Source of the DNA: Streptomyces sp. YIM 130001
GTDB taxonomy: Bacteria > Actinomycetota > Actinomycetes > Streptomycetales > Streptomycetaceae
Assembly: GCF_003574445.1 (NCBI RefSeq)
Contig: NZ_KZ984572.1
Span: 25,656-89,655, forward strand
DNA length: 64,000 nt
Direction: 5' to 3'
Shown piece by piece: positions 15,787 to 26,119 of this stretch (within the stretch, counting starts at the first letter, position 1; the number at the start of each line of letters is the position of its first letter). The notes under the pieces are model-generated. The model saw nothing but the letters and a program-made list of their open reading frames with translations. It searched no databases and was not told where the DNA came from. A program made the translations under genes and the position numbers.

Positions 15787-16126
15787 GGAGAACCTCCGTG
15801 AGAAGGGCGGAGTCGGGCAACGAGCCTGTGGATCGCGCCAGTTGGGGGTGACGTGCCGTGATGTGTCCCATGTCGAGCAGGTCCTCGAGCAGGATGCGCA
15901 CCACGGTGACGGGCAGGCCGAGCTCGGCCGAGATCTCGACCATGGCCGTGGGCCGCGCGCAGATCTGCAGGATGCGGGCGTGCTCGGACTGCATGCCGGA
16001 GGTGGCGACGCTCTCGGCCACCACGAGGGTGACGAGGTCGAACGCCTTGCCGTCGGCGTGGCTGCGGCCGCCCGTGACCGTGTAGAGGCGGTGCGGGCTG
16101 CCCAGGTCCACGGGCCGCCGTGTCAT
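15767..16126 (-). CDS. cvnC: Conservon protein CvnC (DUF742)
   Basis: A 119-residue DUF742 protein. It has the family pattern: basic N-terminus, RLYTVTGGR, a winged-helix-like core (AMVEISAELGLPVTVVRILLEDL) and the end HGLRNL. DUF742 proteins accompany roadblock and GTPase partners in every conservon and may act as adaptors; the winged-helix look suggests a former or actual nucleic-acid-binding fold. It overlaps cvnB by four bases (ATGA) and cvnD by 20. Confidence 0.94.
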   Translation of the reverse strand: MTRRPVDLGSPHRLYTVTGGRSHADGKAFDLVTLVVAESVATSGMQSEHARILQICARPTAMVEISAELGLPVTVVRILLEDLLDMGHITARHPQLARSTGSLPDSALLTEVLHGLRNL

Positions 16127-16545
16127 GCCGTACCCGCGCCGGCACCGTCTTCGGCGCGCGGGGCCGCCCGCAGGTGGTCACCGATCTGCTCGACGAGCTC
16201 GCTCATCTCGTGCCCGATCATCCCGGCGTCGGCGGAGTCGTCGGCGACCAGGGCGAGGTGGGCACCGTCACCGGCCTCGACGACGAAGAGCAGTCCGCCG
16301 TGGAACTCGGTCATCGAGTGCCGGACGCCGCCGCTGCCGTCGCCGAACTCGACCGAGGCGCCGTGCGAAAGGGCCTGCAGGCCCGCGCAGATGGCGGACA
16401 GCTGGTCGGCCTGATCGAGGGTGAGGTGCGGTGTCCAGCAGAGTTTCAGGCCGTCGCGCGACAGGACCAGGGCATGCCTGGTGCCCGGGGCGCGTTCGAG
16501 CAGGGTTTCCAGCAACCAGGTCACGCTGTTGTCCGTCGTCTGCAT
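16123..16545 (-). CDS. cvnB: Conservon roadblock/LC7 protein CvnB
   Basis: A 140-residue roadblock/LC7 domain protein. The core spans residues 5-115 (NSVTWLLETLLERAPGTRHALVLSRDG through LVADDSAD), matching the alpha-beta-beta-alpha-beta layout of LC7 dimers that dock onto small GTPases or act as GTPase-activating partners. The C-terminal 20 residues are Ala/Gly-rich. It is 111 bases downstream of cvnA and coupled to cvnC by ATGA. Confidence 0.95.
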   Translation of the reverse strand: MQTTDNSVTWLLETLLERAPGTRHALVLSRDGLKLCWTPHLTLDQADQLSAICAGLQALSHGASVEFGDGSGGVRHSMTEFHGGLLFVVEAGDGAHLALVADDSADAGMIGHEMSELVEQIGDHLRAAPRAEDGAGAGTA

Positions 16546-16656
16546 CGCGCTTCGGGCCCGGTCTCACCGGCCGTGGCCCGTGCCTCCATTCGGGGTTCTG
16601 GGGCGGGGTGGGGTCGTGCGGCGCTCGGGGGATGCGCCGCACCAGGAGAGCGGGTC

Positions 16657-18645
16657 CTAGCGGTGAGTGCCGCCGGCCTCCTCGGGTGCGTTGCCGTCGG
16701 GGCTTTCGGCGGTGTCGCCGGATCCGTGGCCCGCCCCGGCTTCCTTGCCGGTACGCCGGGAGCGGTGGAACGCGCCGAACTGGGCGCCCAGGTCGCGGCG
16801 CGGCGCGGACCGTGCCGCGGGCCGGGAGCCCGCGTCGGGGTGCTCGTCCTGGCCGGTGTGCGCGGCGGCCATGGTCCGGCCCGCGGGGCGTACGGGCAGG
16901 CCGTTGGGCGTGGACCAGGTGGAGGCCGCCGGGGCGGGTGCGGCGTGCCGTCCGGCGGGGGGCTCGGGCGGGGTGCCGGTGTCGGGTGCGGGGGTGCTGC
17001 TGTCGGTACTCGTCGAGGTCGCTGCGTCCGCGGCGTTCGTGCGGCGTACCCGTCGCGGCAGCCCTTCCGGTGGCTGGGCCGGTGCCGGTACCTGCGGTGA
17101 CCGGGCGGGTGCCGCGGGCGGTTCAGGCGTGTGACCGGCGGCGGGTGCGGGGGCCTCGTCGGCGCGGGTGTGCGGGAGGCCCGGCGACTGCGGGACGTCC
17201 GGCGACTGCGGCAGGCTCGGCGGTTGCGGGGCGCCCGGTGCCTGCGGTGCCTGCGTGTGCGGTACGCCCTGCGGGTCGGGCAGGCCGACCGCGGCCGCGA
17301 GCGGGGACGACTGCGGCAGTCCCTCCAGGAGCGGCGTCTGGTCCGCCTCCTGGGAGACCAGACGCGTGGGGATCAGGACGACCACGCCGGTGCCGCCGCG
17401 CGAGGACGGACGGAAGTTGACGTCCACGCCGTACTTGGCGGCGAGCCGGCCGACGACCGGGAGCCCGAGCCGGGTGCCGTGCAGCACGGCCAGGTCGTTG
17501 TTGCGTCCGCTGACGGACTCCTCCGCGCGCACCATCGCCGCGTCGGCCATCTTCAGTCCGCTGTCCTCGATGGTGATCACGACACCGGCGCTCGCCTCCT
17601 CGACGTACACCGGGACGATGTCGATCGGGGGTGAGAACTTGGTGGCGTTGTCGACGAGTTCGGCCAGCAGGTGCATCAGGCCCTCGGCGGCGAATCCGAC
17701 GATCTTGGCGTCCGTGGCGCAGTGCAGTCGCACGCGCTGGTACGCGGCGATGCGGCCGATGGCGCCGCGCAGGATGCTCTCCATCTCGATCGGCCGGTTC
17801 CAGGCCCGGCTCGCGCGACCGCCCATGAGCAGCGCGATGCGGTCGGTCTCCATGCCGAGCTGGGACGTCTTGTGGTCGAGCTGCAGCAGGTCGCCGAAGA
17901 TCTCGCCCTCGTAGCGGTCCTGCATGTCGCGCAGGTCGGCGAGGATGCTGACGGTCTTGGCCTGCACCCGGCCGAGCGCCTTGGAGCTGGCGCCCTGCGC
18001 GGCGGCCGCCCGTCGCTCGCTGATGCCGAGTGCGCGGACCGCGGTGTCGACGAGGCTGTGGAGGCGGGGATCGGCCGGCTTCTCCATCTTGTTGATGACA
18101 CGTGCCACGGCCTGGCCCTCGGCGAGCGAGGTGATGGCGAACGGCAGGATCCTGCCGTTCACAGCGTCCAACTCCTCGCTGAGCGCGGCATGTTGGCGCC
18201 GCAGCAGCTGATGGTCGGCCACCGCTGCCGCGTACGACTCGATGATCTGGCGGTGTGCCTCCTCCTGCGGAGCCACCGTCGCCAGTACGTCGCCGACGCC
18301 CGCGCCGTCGCGCACCATGCCCGCCACCGCCGGCAGGGTGGTGTGCCCGAGCGCGCCGACGGCGCGGGCCTGGCGCTGCGCCTGGTCGTGCAGGCCCCGT
18401 ATCTCGTCGTTGCTACGGGTGAGGAGAGCCTGCCGGCGCCGCAGCACCGTCACGCTCACCGCCAGTGTGAGAGCCAGCACCGCCCAGGCCACCACCACGC
18501 ACCCGACGACCCAGCCGCGCGCGGCGTCCGGCGCGACGGCGGCTGCCGTCCCGCCGCCCGCTGCCGCGACGCCGAGCAGTCCGACCGGCCACCATCGCTC
18601 CCACCAAGGAGTGCGCTGTGGACGGCGATTGGCGTGGAAAGACAT
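16657..18645 (-). CDS. cvnA: Conservon sensor histidine-kinase-like protein CvnA
   Basis: A 662-residue membrane protein heading the conservon. Two transmembrane segments lie near residues 19-38 and 45-67; a helical region follows, then an HK-type dimerisation segment with LDHKTSQLGME and an HATPase_c domain (ELVDNATKFSPP N-box, DSGLKM, TRLGLPVVGRLA). The last ~230 residues are Pro/Ala/Thr-rich and low complexity, with repeated Pro-Gln/Ser blocks. With no extracellular loop of size, the input is probably membrane or cytoplasmic. ATG 18645 is used, with AAGGGG about eight bases upstream; the open frame continues to 18987 without a better start. Confidence 0.93.
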   Translation of the reverse strand: MSFHANRRPQRTPWWERWWPVGLLGVAAAGGGTAAAVAPDAARGWVVGCVVVAWAVLALTLAVSVTVLRRRQALLTRSNDEIRGLHDQAQRQARAVGALGHTTLPAVAGMVRDGAGVGDVLATVAPQEEAHRQIIESYAAAVADHQLLRRQHAALSEELDAVNGRILPFAITSLAEGQAVARVINKMEKPADPRLHSLVDTAVRALGISERRAAAAQGASSKALGRVQAKTVSILADLRDMQDRYEGEIFGDLLQLDHKTSQLGMETDRIALLMGGRASRAWNRPIEMESILRGAIGRIAAYQRVRLHCATDAKIVGFAAEGLMHLLAELVDNATKFSPPIDIVPVYVEEASAGVVITIEDSGLKMADAAMVRAEESVSGRNNDLAVLHGTRLGLPVVGRLAAKYGVDVNFRPSSRGGTGVVVLIPTRLVSQEADQTPLLEGLPQSSPLAAAVGLPDPQGVPHTQAPQAPGAPQPPSLPQSPDVPQSPGLPHTRADEAPAPAAGHTPEPPAAPARSPQVPAPAQPPEGLPRRVRRTNAADAATSTSTDSSTPAPDTGTPPEPPAGRHAAPAPAASTWSTPNGLPVRPAGRTMAAAHTGQDEHPDAGSRPAARSAPRRDLGAQFGAFHRSRRTGKEAGAGHGSGDTAESPDGNAPEEAGGTHR

Positions 18646-19083
18646 TCCGCGGCCCCTTGGGGGAAGGTGATGCAGAGGCGGGCCGGGTGGCCCTTCGGCG
18701 GCGCGACGAAGGGGCGTTGACGGGTCGTCACCCTGGCCGCGTGTGGCGTTCATGCTATCCATCGTGCAGCGCGGCGATGCGGTGCATTCGGCATATGACG
18801 CCCCGAGGGTCAGATCGGCGCGAAGTCGCCGCAGCCGCTTACCACTTGTGGTATTCCCGCTTTCTGCGCCCACCCGGCCCGGCGCCCCCACCTGCGCATT
18901 CTCCCGGGTGCCCGCGTTCCCGGGGTGCGCCTCGCCCGCCGCCGCGCCTCCGCTTCTGTTCGCCAAGTCCCGCACACGGGCACGCAATTCGGACGCGCGT
19001 GCTGCCGGATGCGACCGTACCGGCCACCGGATGCAGCCCCGTCCGCGGTGTGACGCCCGGTGGTCCGGGGCGTCGCCCGGGGG
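18646..19083. other. Intergenic region upstream of cvnA
   Basis: A 438-base stretch with no supported gene on either strand. It must hold the conservon promoter (minus strand) and the 3' end of the methyltransferase transcript. A short AT-richer patch (18752-18800) around GATAGCATG on the minus strand is the likeliest promoter position; no strong hairpin was found. Confidence 0.4.
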
Positions 19084-19752
19084 TCAGGAGGCCGTCGCGC
19101 GCCGCCGGGCCAGCACCGTGTGGTCCGTACGCGTGCCGGGGGTGCCGTCCGGGCGGGTCTGGGCGCGCTCGTGCTCCGCGCACAGCAGCACCTCCCATTC
19201 CGTGTCCGGGAGTCGGAGGAAGGCGAGGGTCTCGGCGGCGGTGGGGAAGTCGATGTCGGGCCGGCCGTGTCCGGTCTCCCAGTCGGGGAATCCGGCGTGG
19301 CTCTCGATCAGCAGGTGCCCGCCGGGCGCGACGGCCGCGGCCGCCCTGCGCAGCACCTGCTCCCGGGGCAACTTGCCGGGCGAGTACAGGAATTGGGCCG
19401 ACACCAGGTCGTAGGTGCCCTCGGGGAAGGAGTCCGAGAGGTTGCTCGGACGCCAGTCGATCCGGTCCGCCACCCCTGCGTCGGCGGCATGCTCGGCGGC
19501 GCGTTCGAGCGCCACCTGCGAGACGTCGGTCGCGGTGACCCGCCAGCCGCGTCCCGCCAGCCACACCGCGTCGCCGCCCTCGCCGCAGCCGAGGTCCAGA
19601 GCGCGACCGGGGGTGAGCTGTGCCGCCTCGCGGGCCAGCACCGCGTTCGGCTCGCCGCTCCAGACCCGCTCGCTCTCGCGGTACCGCTCGTCCCAGAGCT
19701 GCGCCTCGTCCTCGGCGGGGCCGCCGTCGTCGTGCTGTGCCGTCGTGGTCAT
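19084..19752 (-). CDS. Class I SAM-dependent methyltransferase
   Basis: A 222-residue class I methyltransferase of the tellurite-resistance/thiopurine-like type. Motif I is ALDLGCGEGGDA (about residues 51-62), the acidic motif II lies in VTATDVSQ, and the post-motif NLSDSF...YDLVSAQFL is typical. It opens with WDERYRESERVWSGEPN, characteristic of small-molecule methyltransferases of this subgroup. The substrate is unknown. The ATG at 19752 has GGAGG seven bases upstream. It is divergent from ask. Confidence 0.9.
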   Translation of the reverse strand: MTTTAQHDDGGPAEDEAQLWDERYRESERVWSGEPNAVLAREAAQLTPGRALDLGCGEGGDAVWLAGRGWRVTATDVSQVALERAAEHAADAGVADRIDWRPSNLSDSFPEGTYDLVSAQFLYSPGKLPREQVLRRAAAAVAPGGHLLIESHAGFPDWETGHGRPDIDFPTAAETLAFLRLPDTEWEVLLCAEHERAQTRPDGTPGTRTDHTVLARRRATAS

Positions 19753-20117
19753 AAGGGGCCTCCTCGGCCATGCGGGACCCCCCGGTCGTACCCGGGGTCT
19801 CCTCGGTCGCACGGGCTTCCTGCCCGTGTCCCGCCACGGTGCGTCCGCCGCCCGCGGGGCGGCAAAGTTTCTTGCGGGTACGGCAAAACCCGGTCCGGGG
19901 ACGGGTACGGGCCGGCCCGTCGCCCGCACCCGCTGTGTGAGCACGGCCACTTTCCGGAGTGCGGGCGGCAGATGGGGGCAGATGACGTCTCGGAGCGGGC
20001 CGGGGAGCCCTCTGACCGGGTCGTGGGCGGGACATCTCACGATGCGGTACGAACGGGGTGCATCCCGGCCGCTCGTTAAACTGAGCCGACCGAGACAGAA
20101 ATGAGCGAGGAGCGCAC
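19753..20117. other. Divergent intergenic region with two hairpins
   Basis: A 365-base gene-free region between the methyltransferase (minus) and ask (plus). In the methyltransferase leader there are two adjacent hairpins: GACCCC/GGGGTC (19776-19799) and CACGGGC-TTCCT-GCCCGTG (19810-19828, seven perfect pairs). They lie 25-75 bases upstream of the methyltransferase start and could attenuate it. Toward ask I see only a plausible ribosome site (GAGGAGC before GTG 20118). Confidence 0.45.
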
Positions 20118-21397
<1,280 letters not shown>

Positions 21398-21398
<1 letters not shown>

Positions 21399-22471
21399 TG
21401 GCCGCCGCCGCGCCGCACCCGGCGCTCCCCACTCTCGCGGTCGTGGGAGCGACCGGCGCCGTCGGCTCGGTACTGCTCCAGATCCTGTCCCAGCACGCGG
21501 ACATCTGGGGCGAGATCCGCCTGGTCGCCTCACCGCGTTCCGCCGGCAAGAAGCTGGTGGTGCGCGGTGAGGAGGTCGAGGTGCTCGCACTCGCCGACGA
21601 GGTCTTCGACGGCGTGGACGTCGCCCTGTTCGACGTACCCGACGACGTGGCGGCCCGCTGGGCGCCCGTCGCGACCGCCGAGGGAGCGGTCGTCGTGGAC
21701 AATTCGGCGGCCTTCCGGATGGACCCCGAGGTGCCGCTCGTGGTGCCGGAGGTCAATCCGCACGCCGCACGGGTACGCCCGCGCGGCATCGTCGCGAACC
21801 CCAACTGCACGACGATCTCGATGATCGTCGCGGTCGGCGCGCTGCACGCCGAGTTCGGCCTGCGCGAGCTGGTCGTCTCCTCGTACCAGGCGGTCAGCGG
21901 GGCCGGACCGGCCGGAGTGGCCGCGCTGCGCGACCAGGTGAAGATGGTGGCCGGCACCGAGCTCGGCACGTCGCCGGGCGACGTACGGCGGGCCGTCGGC
22001 GACGCCACCGGACCCTTCCACGAGCCCATCGCACTCAACGTGGTGCCGTGGGCCGGCTCGCTCGGCCCGGACGGCTGGTCGTCCGAAGAGCTCAAGGTCC
22101 GCGACGAGTCCCGCAAGATCCTCGGCCTGCCGCATCTCAAGGTCTCCGCGACCTGCGTACGGGTCCCGGTGGTGACCACGCACTCGGTGACCGTGCACGC
22201 CCGCTTCGAGGACGAGGTCACCGTCGACCGCGCGCACGAGATCCTCTCCACCGCTCCCGGCGTCGTGCTCTTCGACAATCCGGCGGCAGGCGAGTTCCCG
22301 ACCCCCGCGGACGTGGTCGGTACGGACCCCACGTGGGCCGGCCGGGTACGCCGATCCCTGGACGATCCGACCGGCCTCGAGCTGTTCGTCTGCGGCGACA
22401 ACCTCCGCAAGGGCGCCGCTCTGAACACCGTGCAGATCGCCGAACTCATCGCCGCGGAAATGCGCGCATAG
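21398..22471 (+). CDS. asd: Aspartate-semialdehyde dehydrogenase
   Basis: A 357-residue enzyme that reduces aspartyl phosphate to aspartate semialdehyde with NADPH, second step of the pathway begun by the overlapping ask gene. The nucleotide-binding motif is VVGATGAVG (residues 15-23) and the catalytic cysteine is C137 in VANPNCTTI; SSYQAVSGAG follows as usual. Length and order are normal. The ATG overlaps the ask TGA by one base, and a GC hairpin (22494-22516) lies 22 bases after the stop. Confidence 0.97.
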
Positions 22472-22493
22472 GGCTCACAACCGGCCTGAAGGG

Positions 22494-22516
22494 GGCGGCG
22501 TCGGGACCCCGCCGCC
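22494..22516 (+). terminator. Hairpin after asd
   Basis: GGCGGCG (22494-22500) pairs with CGCCGCC (22510-22516) across a nine-base loop that can itself partly pair. No U-tract follows, as is common for streptomycete terminators. It lies directly after the ask-asd pair. Confidence 0.5.
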
Positions 22517-22958
22517 GCACCGGCCCCGTCCGTACCTGTGTAATTTATGTGAGCGGGCCGAGGGGGAACCCGGCCCGGTGCCGGTCGACGTGGCCCGGTA
22601 CGAAGGACCCGCCGCACGACTCGATCCCCGTCCCGTGCAACCGCGCACAGGGCGGGGTGCGTCTTTGCCGACGCCCTGCGCGCGGGCTTGCAGGGGATGC
22701 CGCACCGGACGCGGTCAGCCGCGGGGGCACAGGGGAAGAGCGGGTACGCATGAGGGCAGGGAATGCTGGTACGCGGACGCGAGGCGCCGGAATCGCGCAG
22801 GCCGCCGCAAATACGACGCCTTACGCGTACAACCCTCGCGGGGGGACGCGTGTCCAACAGACGTGGCAGAGGTACTGGATTTCCCGATGGTCCCCGGCGT
22901 CGTCGGCGCCCGGCCCCGCCGTGCCCGTCCGGCCGGCGGGAGCAGCTCCGCCGGCGGG
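22517..22958 (+). other. Long leader/promoter region of the ECF sigma gene
   Basis: About 440 bases with no supported gene. It holds an AT-rich TGTAATTTATGTGA segment (22538-22551) that stands out as a likely promoter -10 region, closely followed by a hairpin CGGGCCG/CGGCCCG (22554-22560 and 22571-22577), and a second weak GCGTC/GACGC stem near 22655-22673. If transcription starts near 22555 the sigma mRNA has a leader of about 400 bases, unusually long. Confidence 0.35.
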
Positions 22959-23534
22959 ATGCCGGTGATCGCCCCCATGCCCTCCACACGACCGGCCACG
23001 GTGCCGGGCCAGCGTGAGGGCGCGGACGACTCGATGACGGCAGGGACCACGGTCGACCACCTCACCGAGACGTACCGCGCGCACTACCGCTCGCTGCTCG
23101 GTCTCGCGGCCCTTCTCCTGGACGACACCGCCTCCTGCGAGGACGTGGTGCAGGAGGCGTTCATCCGGGTGCACTCCGCGCGCAAGCGCGTCCGAGACCC
23201 CGAGAAGACCCTCGCCTACCTGCGTCAGACGGTGGTCAACCTCTCCCGTTCCGCGCTGCGCCGCCGCATCCTCGGTCTCAAGCTGCTCTCCAAGCCGATG
23301 CCGGACATGGCGAGCGCGGAGGAGGGGGCGTACGACCAGCTGGAGCGCGACGCCCTGATCAAGGCGATGCGCGGACTGCAGCGCCGCCAGCGCGAGGTGC
23401 TGGTGCTGCGCTACTTCTCGGACATGACCGAGGCCCAGGTCGCCGAGACCCTCGGCATATCGCTCGGCTCGGTCAAGGCTTACGGTTCGCGTGGCATCGC
23501 CGCTCTGCGCGTCGCCATGGAGGCGGGGGCATGA
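22959..23534 (+). CDS. SigE-family ECF RNA polymerase sigma factor
   Basis: An ECF sigma factor of about 191 residues (166 if translation begins at ATG 23034). Region 2 is seen in YRAHYRSLLGLAALLLDD, then SCEDVVQEAFIRVH and LAYLRQTVVNLSRS; region 4 is LQRRQREVLVLRYFSDMTEA followed by VAETLGISLGSVKAYGSRG. It belongs to the actinobacterial SigE-like (SACE_1888-type) group, always found after ask-asd in Streptomyces as far as I recall. Start choice is uncertain: neither ATG has a well-placed ribosome site. Its stop overlaps the membrane-partner gene by four bases. Confidence 0.9.
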   Translation: MPVIAPMPSTRPATVPGQREGADDSMTAGTTVDHLTETYRAHYRSLLGLAALLLDDTASCEDVVQEAFIRVHSARKRVRDPEKTLAYLRQTVVNLSRSALRRRILGLKLLSKPMPDMASAEEGAYDQLERDALIKAMRGLQRRQREVLVLRYFSDMTEAQVAETLGISLGSVKAYGSRGIAALRVAMEAGA

Positions 23535-24679
23535 GTACGCAACGACCGGGCGAGCCGGGGCCGGAAGGCCACGAGCACGGACAGCATGGTGGGAACGAAG
23601 CAGTGAACGGCCCCTGGAACACCCCCTTCGGACGCGGATCCGAGGACCACGCACCGGACGCCGGTGCGGCGGGCCCCGACGGCCCGGACATCGGCGGGCC
23701 GGGTGGCCCCGGCGGCCTGGACGCCGACGAGGAGGCGCTGCGCGCGATGATGCGCGGCGCCGTGCGGGAGATCGAGCCGTCCGACGCCTCGCTCGAGCGG
23801 CTGCGCCGCGCGGTGCCGGTCCGCCGGGCCCGTAAGCGGCAGGCCGTGGTCGGGATGGCGGCGGCCGCGCTCTTCGTCGGCACCGCGGTGCCCGCGCTCC
23901 TGCACGTGACCAACTCGCCGGGTTCCTCCGACGATCATCCGTCCGCGGTGGGCCACACCTCGCAGGTGCCGGGGGACTCGGCGCACGCCGACGGCGGCAG
24001 GTCCGGCACGGACGAGGAGCGTCCGTCCGGCAAGGACGGCCAGAAGGACAAGGACGGCGACAAGGGCAAGGGCAAGGGCGGCAAGGGCGAGGAGACCGGC
24101 GGCGGCGCCACGGCCGGCACCGGACCCTCGGACCCGGGGATGGCGCCCGCCTCCACCTGCGGCGCGGGACAACTGGGCAACGCGGTCGGCACGGTCGGCG
24201 AGCCCGCGGCCGACGGCAAGGTCTACGGCTCCTTCCGGGTGTCCAACGTCTCCGCGAGCGACTGCACCGTCGGTGGCGGCGGCAGCGTGACGTTCGAGGT
24301 ACTGGGCTCGGCGGAGCGCGCCAAGGTCGGCATGGCGGAGGTCGCCGCGGGCGACTCGTCGGTGGGCCTCCCGGCCGCACCCGCCGAGGGCACGGTGCGG
24401 CTCGCGCCGGGCGAGGCGTACGAGGTGCACTTCGCCTGGGTGCCGTCCGAGACCTGCCCCACCGAGGGCAGTTCGCCGGATCCGACGCCGAGCGAGGGCG
24501 GTACGGGCGGCGGCGACCAGCCGGCGACGGAGCCCCAGCTGGCTCCCGGTGAAGGCACGGCGGACGGCAGCGTCGCGCTGTCCCACACGGCCCAGCCCGG
24601 CGCCCCTTCGGCGGCCGCGACGATCCCCAACGCCTGCGCGGGGACGGTCTATCGCACGGGAGTCATGGCCGCGTCGTAG
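23531..24679 (+). CDS. Single-pass membrane protein, putative partner of the ECF sigma factor
   Basis: A 382-residue protein coupled by ATGA to the sigma gene. The N-terminal cytosolic 100 residues end in a helical segment (ALRAMMRGAVREIEPSDASL, then ERLRRAVPVRRARKR), one transmembrane helix lies at about 105-126, and the outside part has a Lys/Gly/Asp-rich linker (about 150-200) and a C-terminal beta-rich domain with paired Cys (STCGAGQ, SDCTVGG, SETCPT, PNACAG), which could form disulfides. Position and topology fit an anti-sigma factor, though the zinc ZAS motif (HxxxCxxC) is absent. The 3' end overlaps the convergent SURF1 gene by 17 bases. Confidence 0.82.
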   Translation: MSTQRPGEPGPEGHEHGQHGGNEAVNGPWNTPFGRGSEDHAPDAGAAGPDGPDIGGPGGPGGLDADEEALRAMMRGAVREIEPSDASLERLRRAVPVRRARKRQAVVGMAAAALFVGTAVPALLHVTNSPGSSDDHPSAVGHTSQVPGDSAHADGGRSGTDEERPSGKDGQKDKDGDKGKGKGGKGEETGGGATAGTGPSDPGMAPASTCGAGQLGNAVGTVGEPAADGKVYGSFRVSNVSASDCTVGGGGSVTFEVLGSAERAKVGMAEVAAGDSSVGLPAAPAEGTVRLAPGEAYEVHFAWVPSETCPTEGSSPDPTPSEGGTGGGDQPATEPQLAPGEGTADGSVALSHTAQPGAPSAAATIPNACAGTVYRTGVMAAS

Positions 24680-25556
24680 GCGCTGCCACGGAAGCGGCGG
24701 CGTCCTCCGACGACTCCGAGCCTTCGGCGTCGTCGGTGTCGGTGGCGTCCTCGGCATCGGTGGGTTCCTGTTGCTGGGCGTCCGCCCCCAGCAAGCCGAG
24801 CTCCGCGTCCCGTGCGAACTCGAGCTCACGGCGGAACAGCCGGAACCACATGAAGAGCACGAAGCCCGCGAAGATGAACCACTCGCCGGTGTACCCGAGG
24901 TTCTGGAACGCCTTCAGATCGAGCCCGCTGCCCTGCGCGACCTTCGGCGGCACCGGCCGCATCCCGTCCGTGGCCTTCTCCGACGTCACCCAGGCGTCCT
25001 CGACGTCGTACGGCACCAGGTTCACCAGGGAAGCCGCGCTGATCACCGCGAGCTGGCCCTTCGGCAGGCCCGCGCGGTCGCTGACGCCGTTGCTGCCGGC
25101 GCTCTCCGAGGCCTGCAGTGCGCCGGTCACCTCGACCTCGCCCCCGGGCAGTGCGGGTGCCTTGCCCGCGGCGGCGTCGCCGGGCAGCCAGCCGCGTACG
25201 ACGGGCAGGACCTTGCCCTTGCCCTCGCCGGGGCCCTCGGTGCGGAGCAGGCCCAGGACGTAGTAGCCGTCGCGGTCGTCGAGCATGCGGTCGGGCACCA
25301 GGAGTTGGCGGTCCCAGGTGCCGCTGGCCGTGGCCCGCCGGCCGGAGGTGTCCTGGCTGACGGGCAGGAGTTCCGCGAGTGGGGCCGATGCGCCCTTGCC
25401 GGCGGAACGGCTCTGCTGCTCGGCCTCCTGGTGGGTGTCCACGCGGTCCTCGAACCGGCCGAGCTGCCAGGACCCCATGAAGATGCAGAAGGGGATGGCA
25501 AGAACGAGAAAGACGTTGATGCCCCACCAGCGCGGAGTCAGCAGAAACCGGTACAC
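24663..25556 (-). CDS. SURF1-family cytochrome oxidase assembly protein
   Basis: A 297-residue membrane protein of the SURF1 family, which helps insert haem a into cytochrome c oxidase. It has the classic layout: a first transmembrane helix (about residues 10-30, ending in GSWQLGRF), a large extracytoplasmic domain with RRATASGTWD and VLPVVRGWLP, and a second helix (about 224-242, GEWFIFAGFVLFMWFRLF). The C-terminal 50 residues are Asp/Glu/Ala-rich. The start is GTG 25556 with a G-rich segment upstream. Confidence 0.92.
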   Translation of the reverse strand: MYRFLLTPRWWGINVFLVLAIPFCIFMGSWQLGRFEDRVDTHQEAEQQSRSAGKGASAPLAELLPVSQDTSGRRATASGTWDRQLLVPDRMLDDRDGYYVLGLLRTEGPGEGKGKVLPVVRGWLPGDAAAGKAPALPGGEVEVTGALQASESAGSNGVSDRAGLPKGQLAVISAASLVNLVPYDVEDAWVTSEKATDGMRPVPPKVAQGSGLDLKAFQNLGYTGEWFIFAGFVLFMWFRLFRRELEFARDAELGLLGADAQQQEPTDAEDATDTDDAEGSESSEDAAASVAAPTTRP

Positions 25557-25620
25557 GCCCCCAACGGTACGGGGCGGGGCCCGTGACGGTGGCTGCAGGG
25601 TGCGGATCCCCGGGGCACGC

Positions 25621-26001
25621 TCAGGCCGTGACCGGACCCTGCAGGAACTGCACGTAGTTGCCGACCGGGTCGGTGATCGTGGAGAAGTACCAGCCGTCGC
25701 CCACGTCCTCGACGGGGCGTACCCAGGTCACGCCCAGGCTGTTGAGATGGGACTCGGCCGCGCGGATGTCCCGCACCAGCACGTTGAGCATCTGGCGGCC
25801 CGGTTCGACGGACTTCTCGGCCACATCGTCGCGCTCGTCGAAGCCGATGATCGTGGGGCCGACGACCAGCATGTGCTGGTCCCAGCGGCCGCCGAGCGGC
25901 TCGAGAGCGGCGCGGTACCAGTCGATCAGGGCGTCGGCCTTCCGGCAGCCGAGGATCACGCCGAGGCCGATGGCGTTGGGCTCGGGGGGTGTGGACGTCA
26001 T
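25621..26001 (-). CDS. Glyoxalase/VOC-family protein
   Basis: A 126-residue vicinal-oxygen-chelate fold protein. Two betaalphabetabetabeta modules are visible, from LGVILGCRKADALIDWY to the closing GWYFSTITDPVGNYVQFLQ, where DPxGNxxxF is the usual end motif of the second module. Candidate metal ligands are few, so it may be a binding protein rather than an enzyme. The ATG at 26001 is preferred to an upstream in-frame ATG because the shorter form starts at the fold. It sits between SURF1 and the S9 peptidase on the same strand, behind a terminator. Confidence 0.85.
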   Translation of the reverse strand: MTSTPPEPNAIGLGVILGCRKADALIDWYRAALEPLGGRWDQHMLVVGPTIIGFDERDDVAEKSVEPGRQMLNVLVRDIRAAESHLNSLGVTWVRPVEDVGDGWYFSTITDPVGNYVQFLQGPVTA

Positions 26002-26119
26002 CGGGGTCCCGCCTTTCGGGTGCTTGCTGCGTGCACAGTGCAGACCGGCGCGGGGTGCGGAAGTCATCGGAGCTGCCGCCCCGCCCTCTCCCGGAACTCC
26101 CCGGAGGGGCTCCTCGGAC

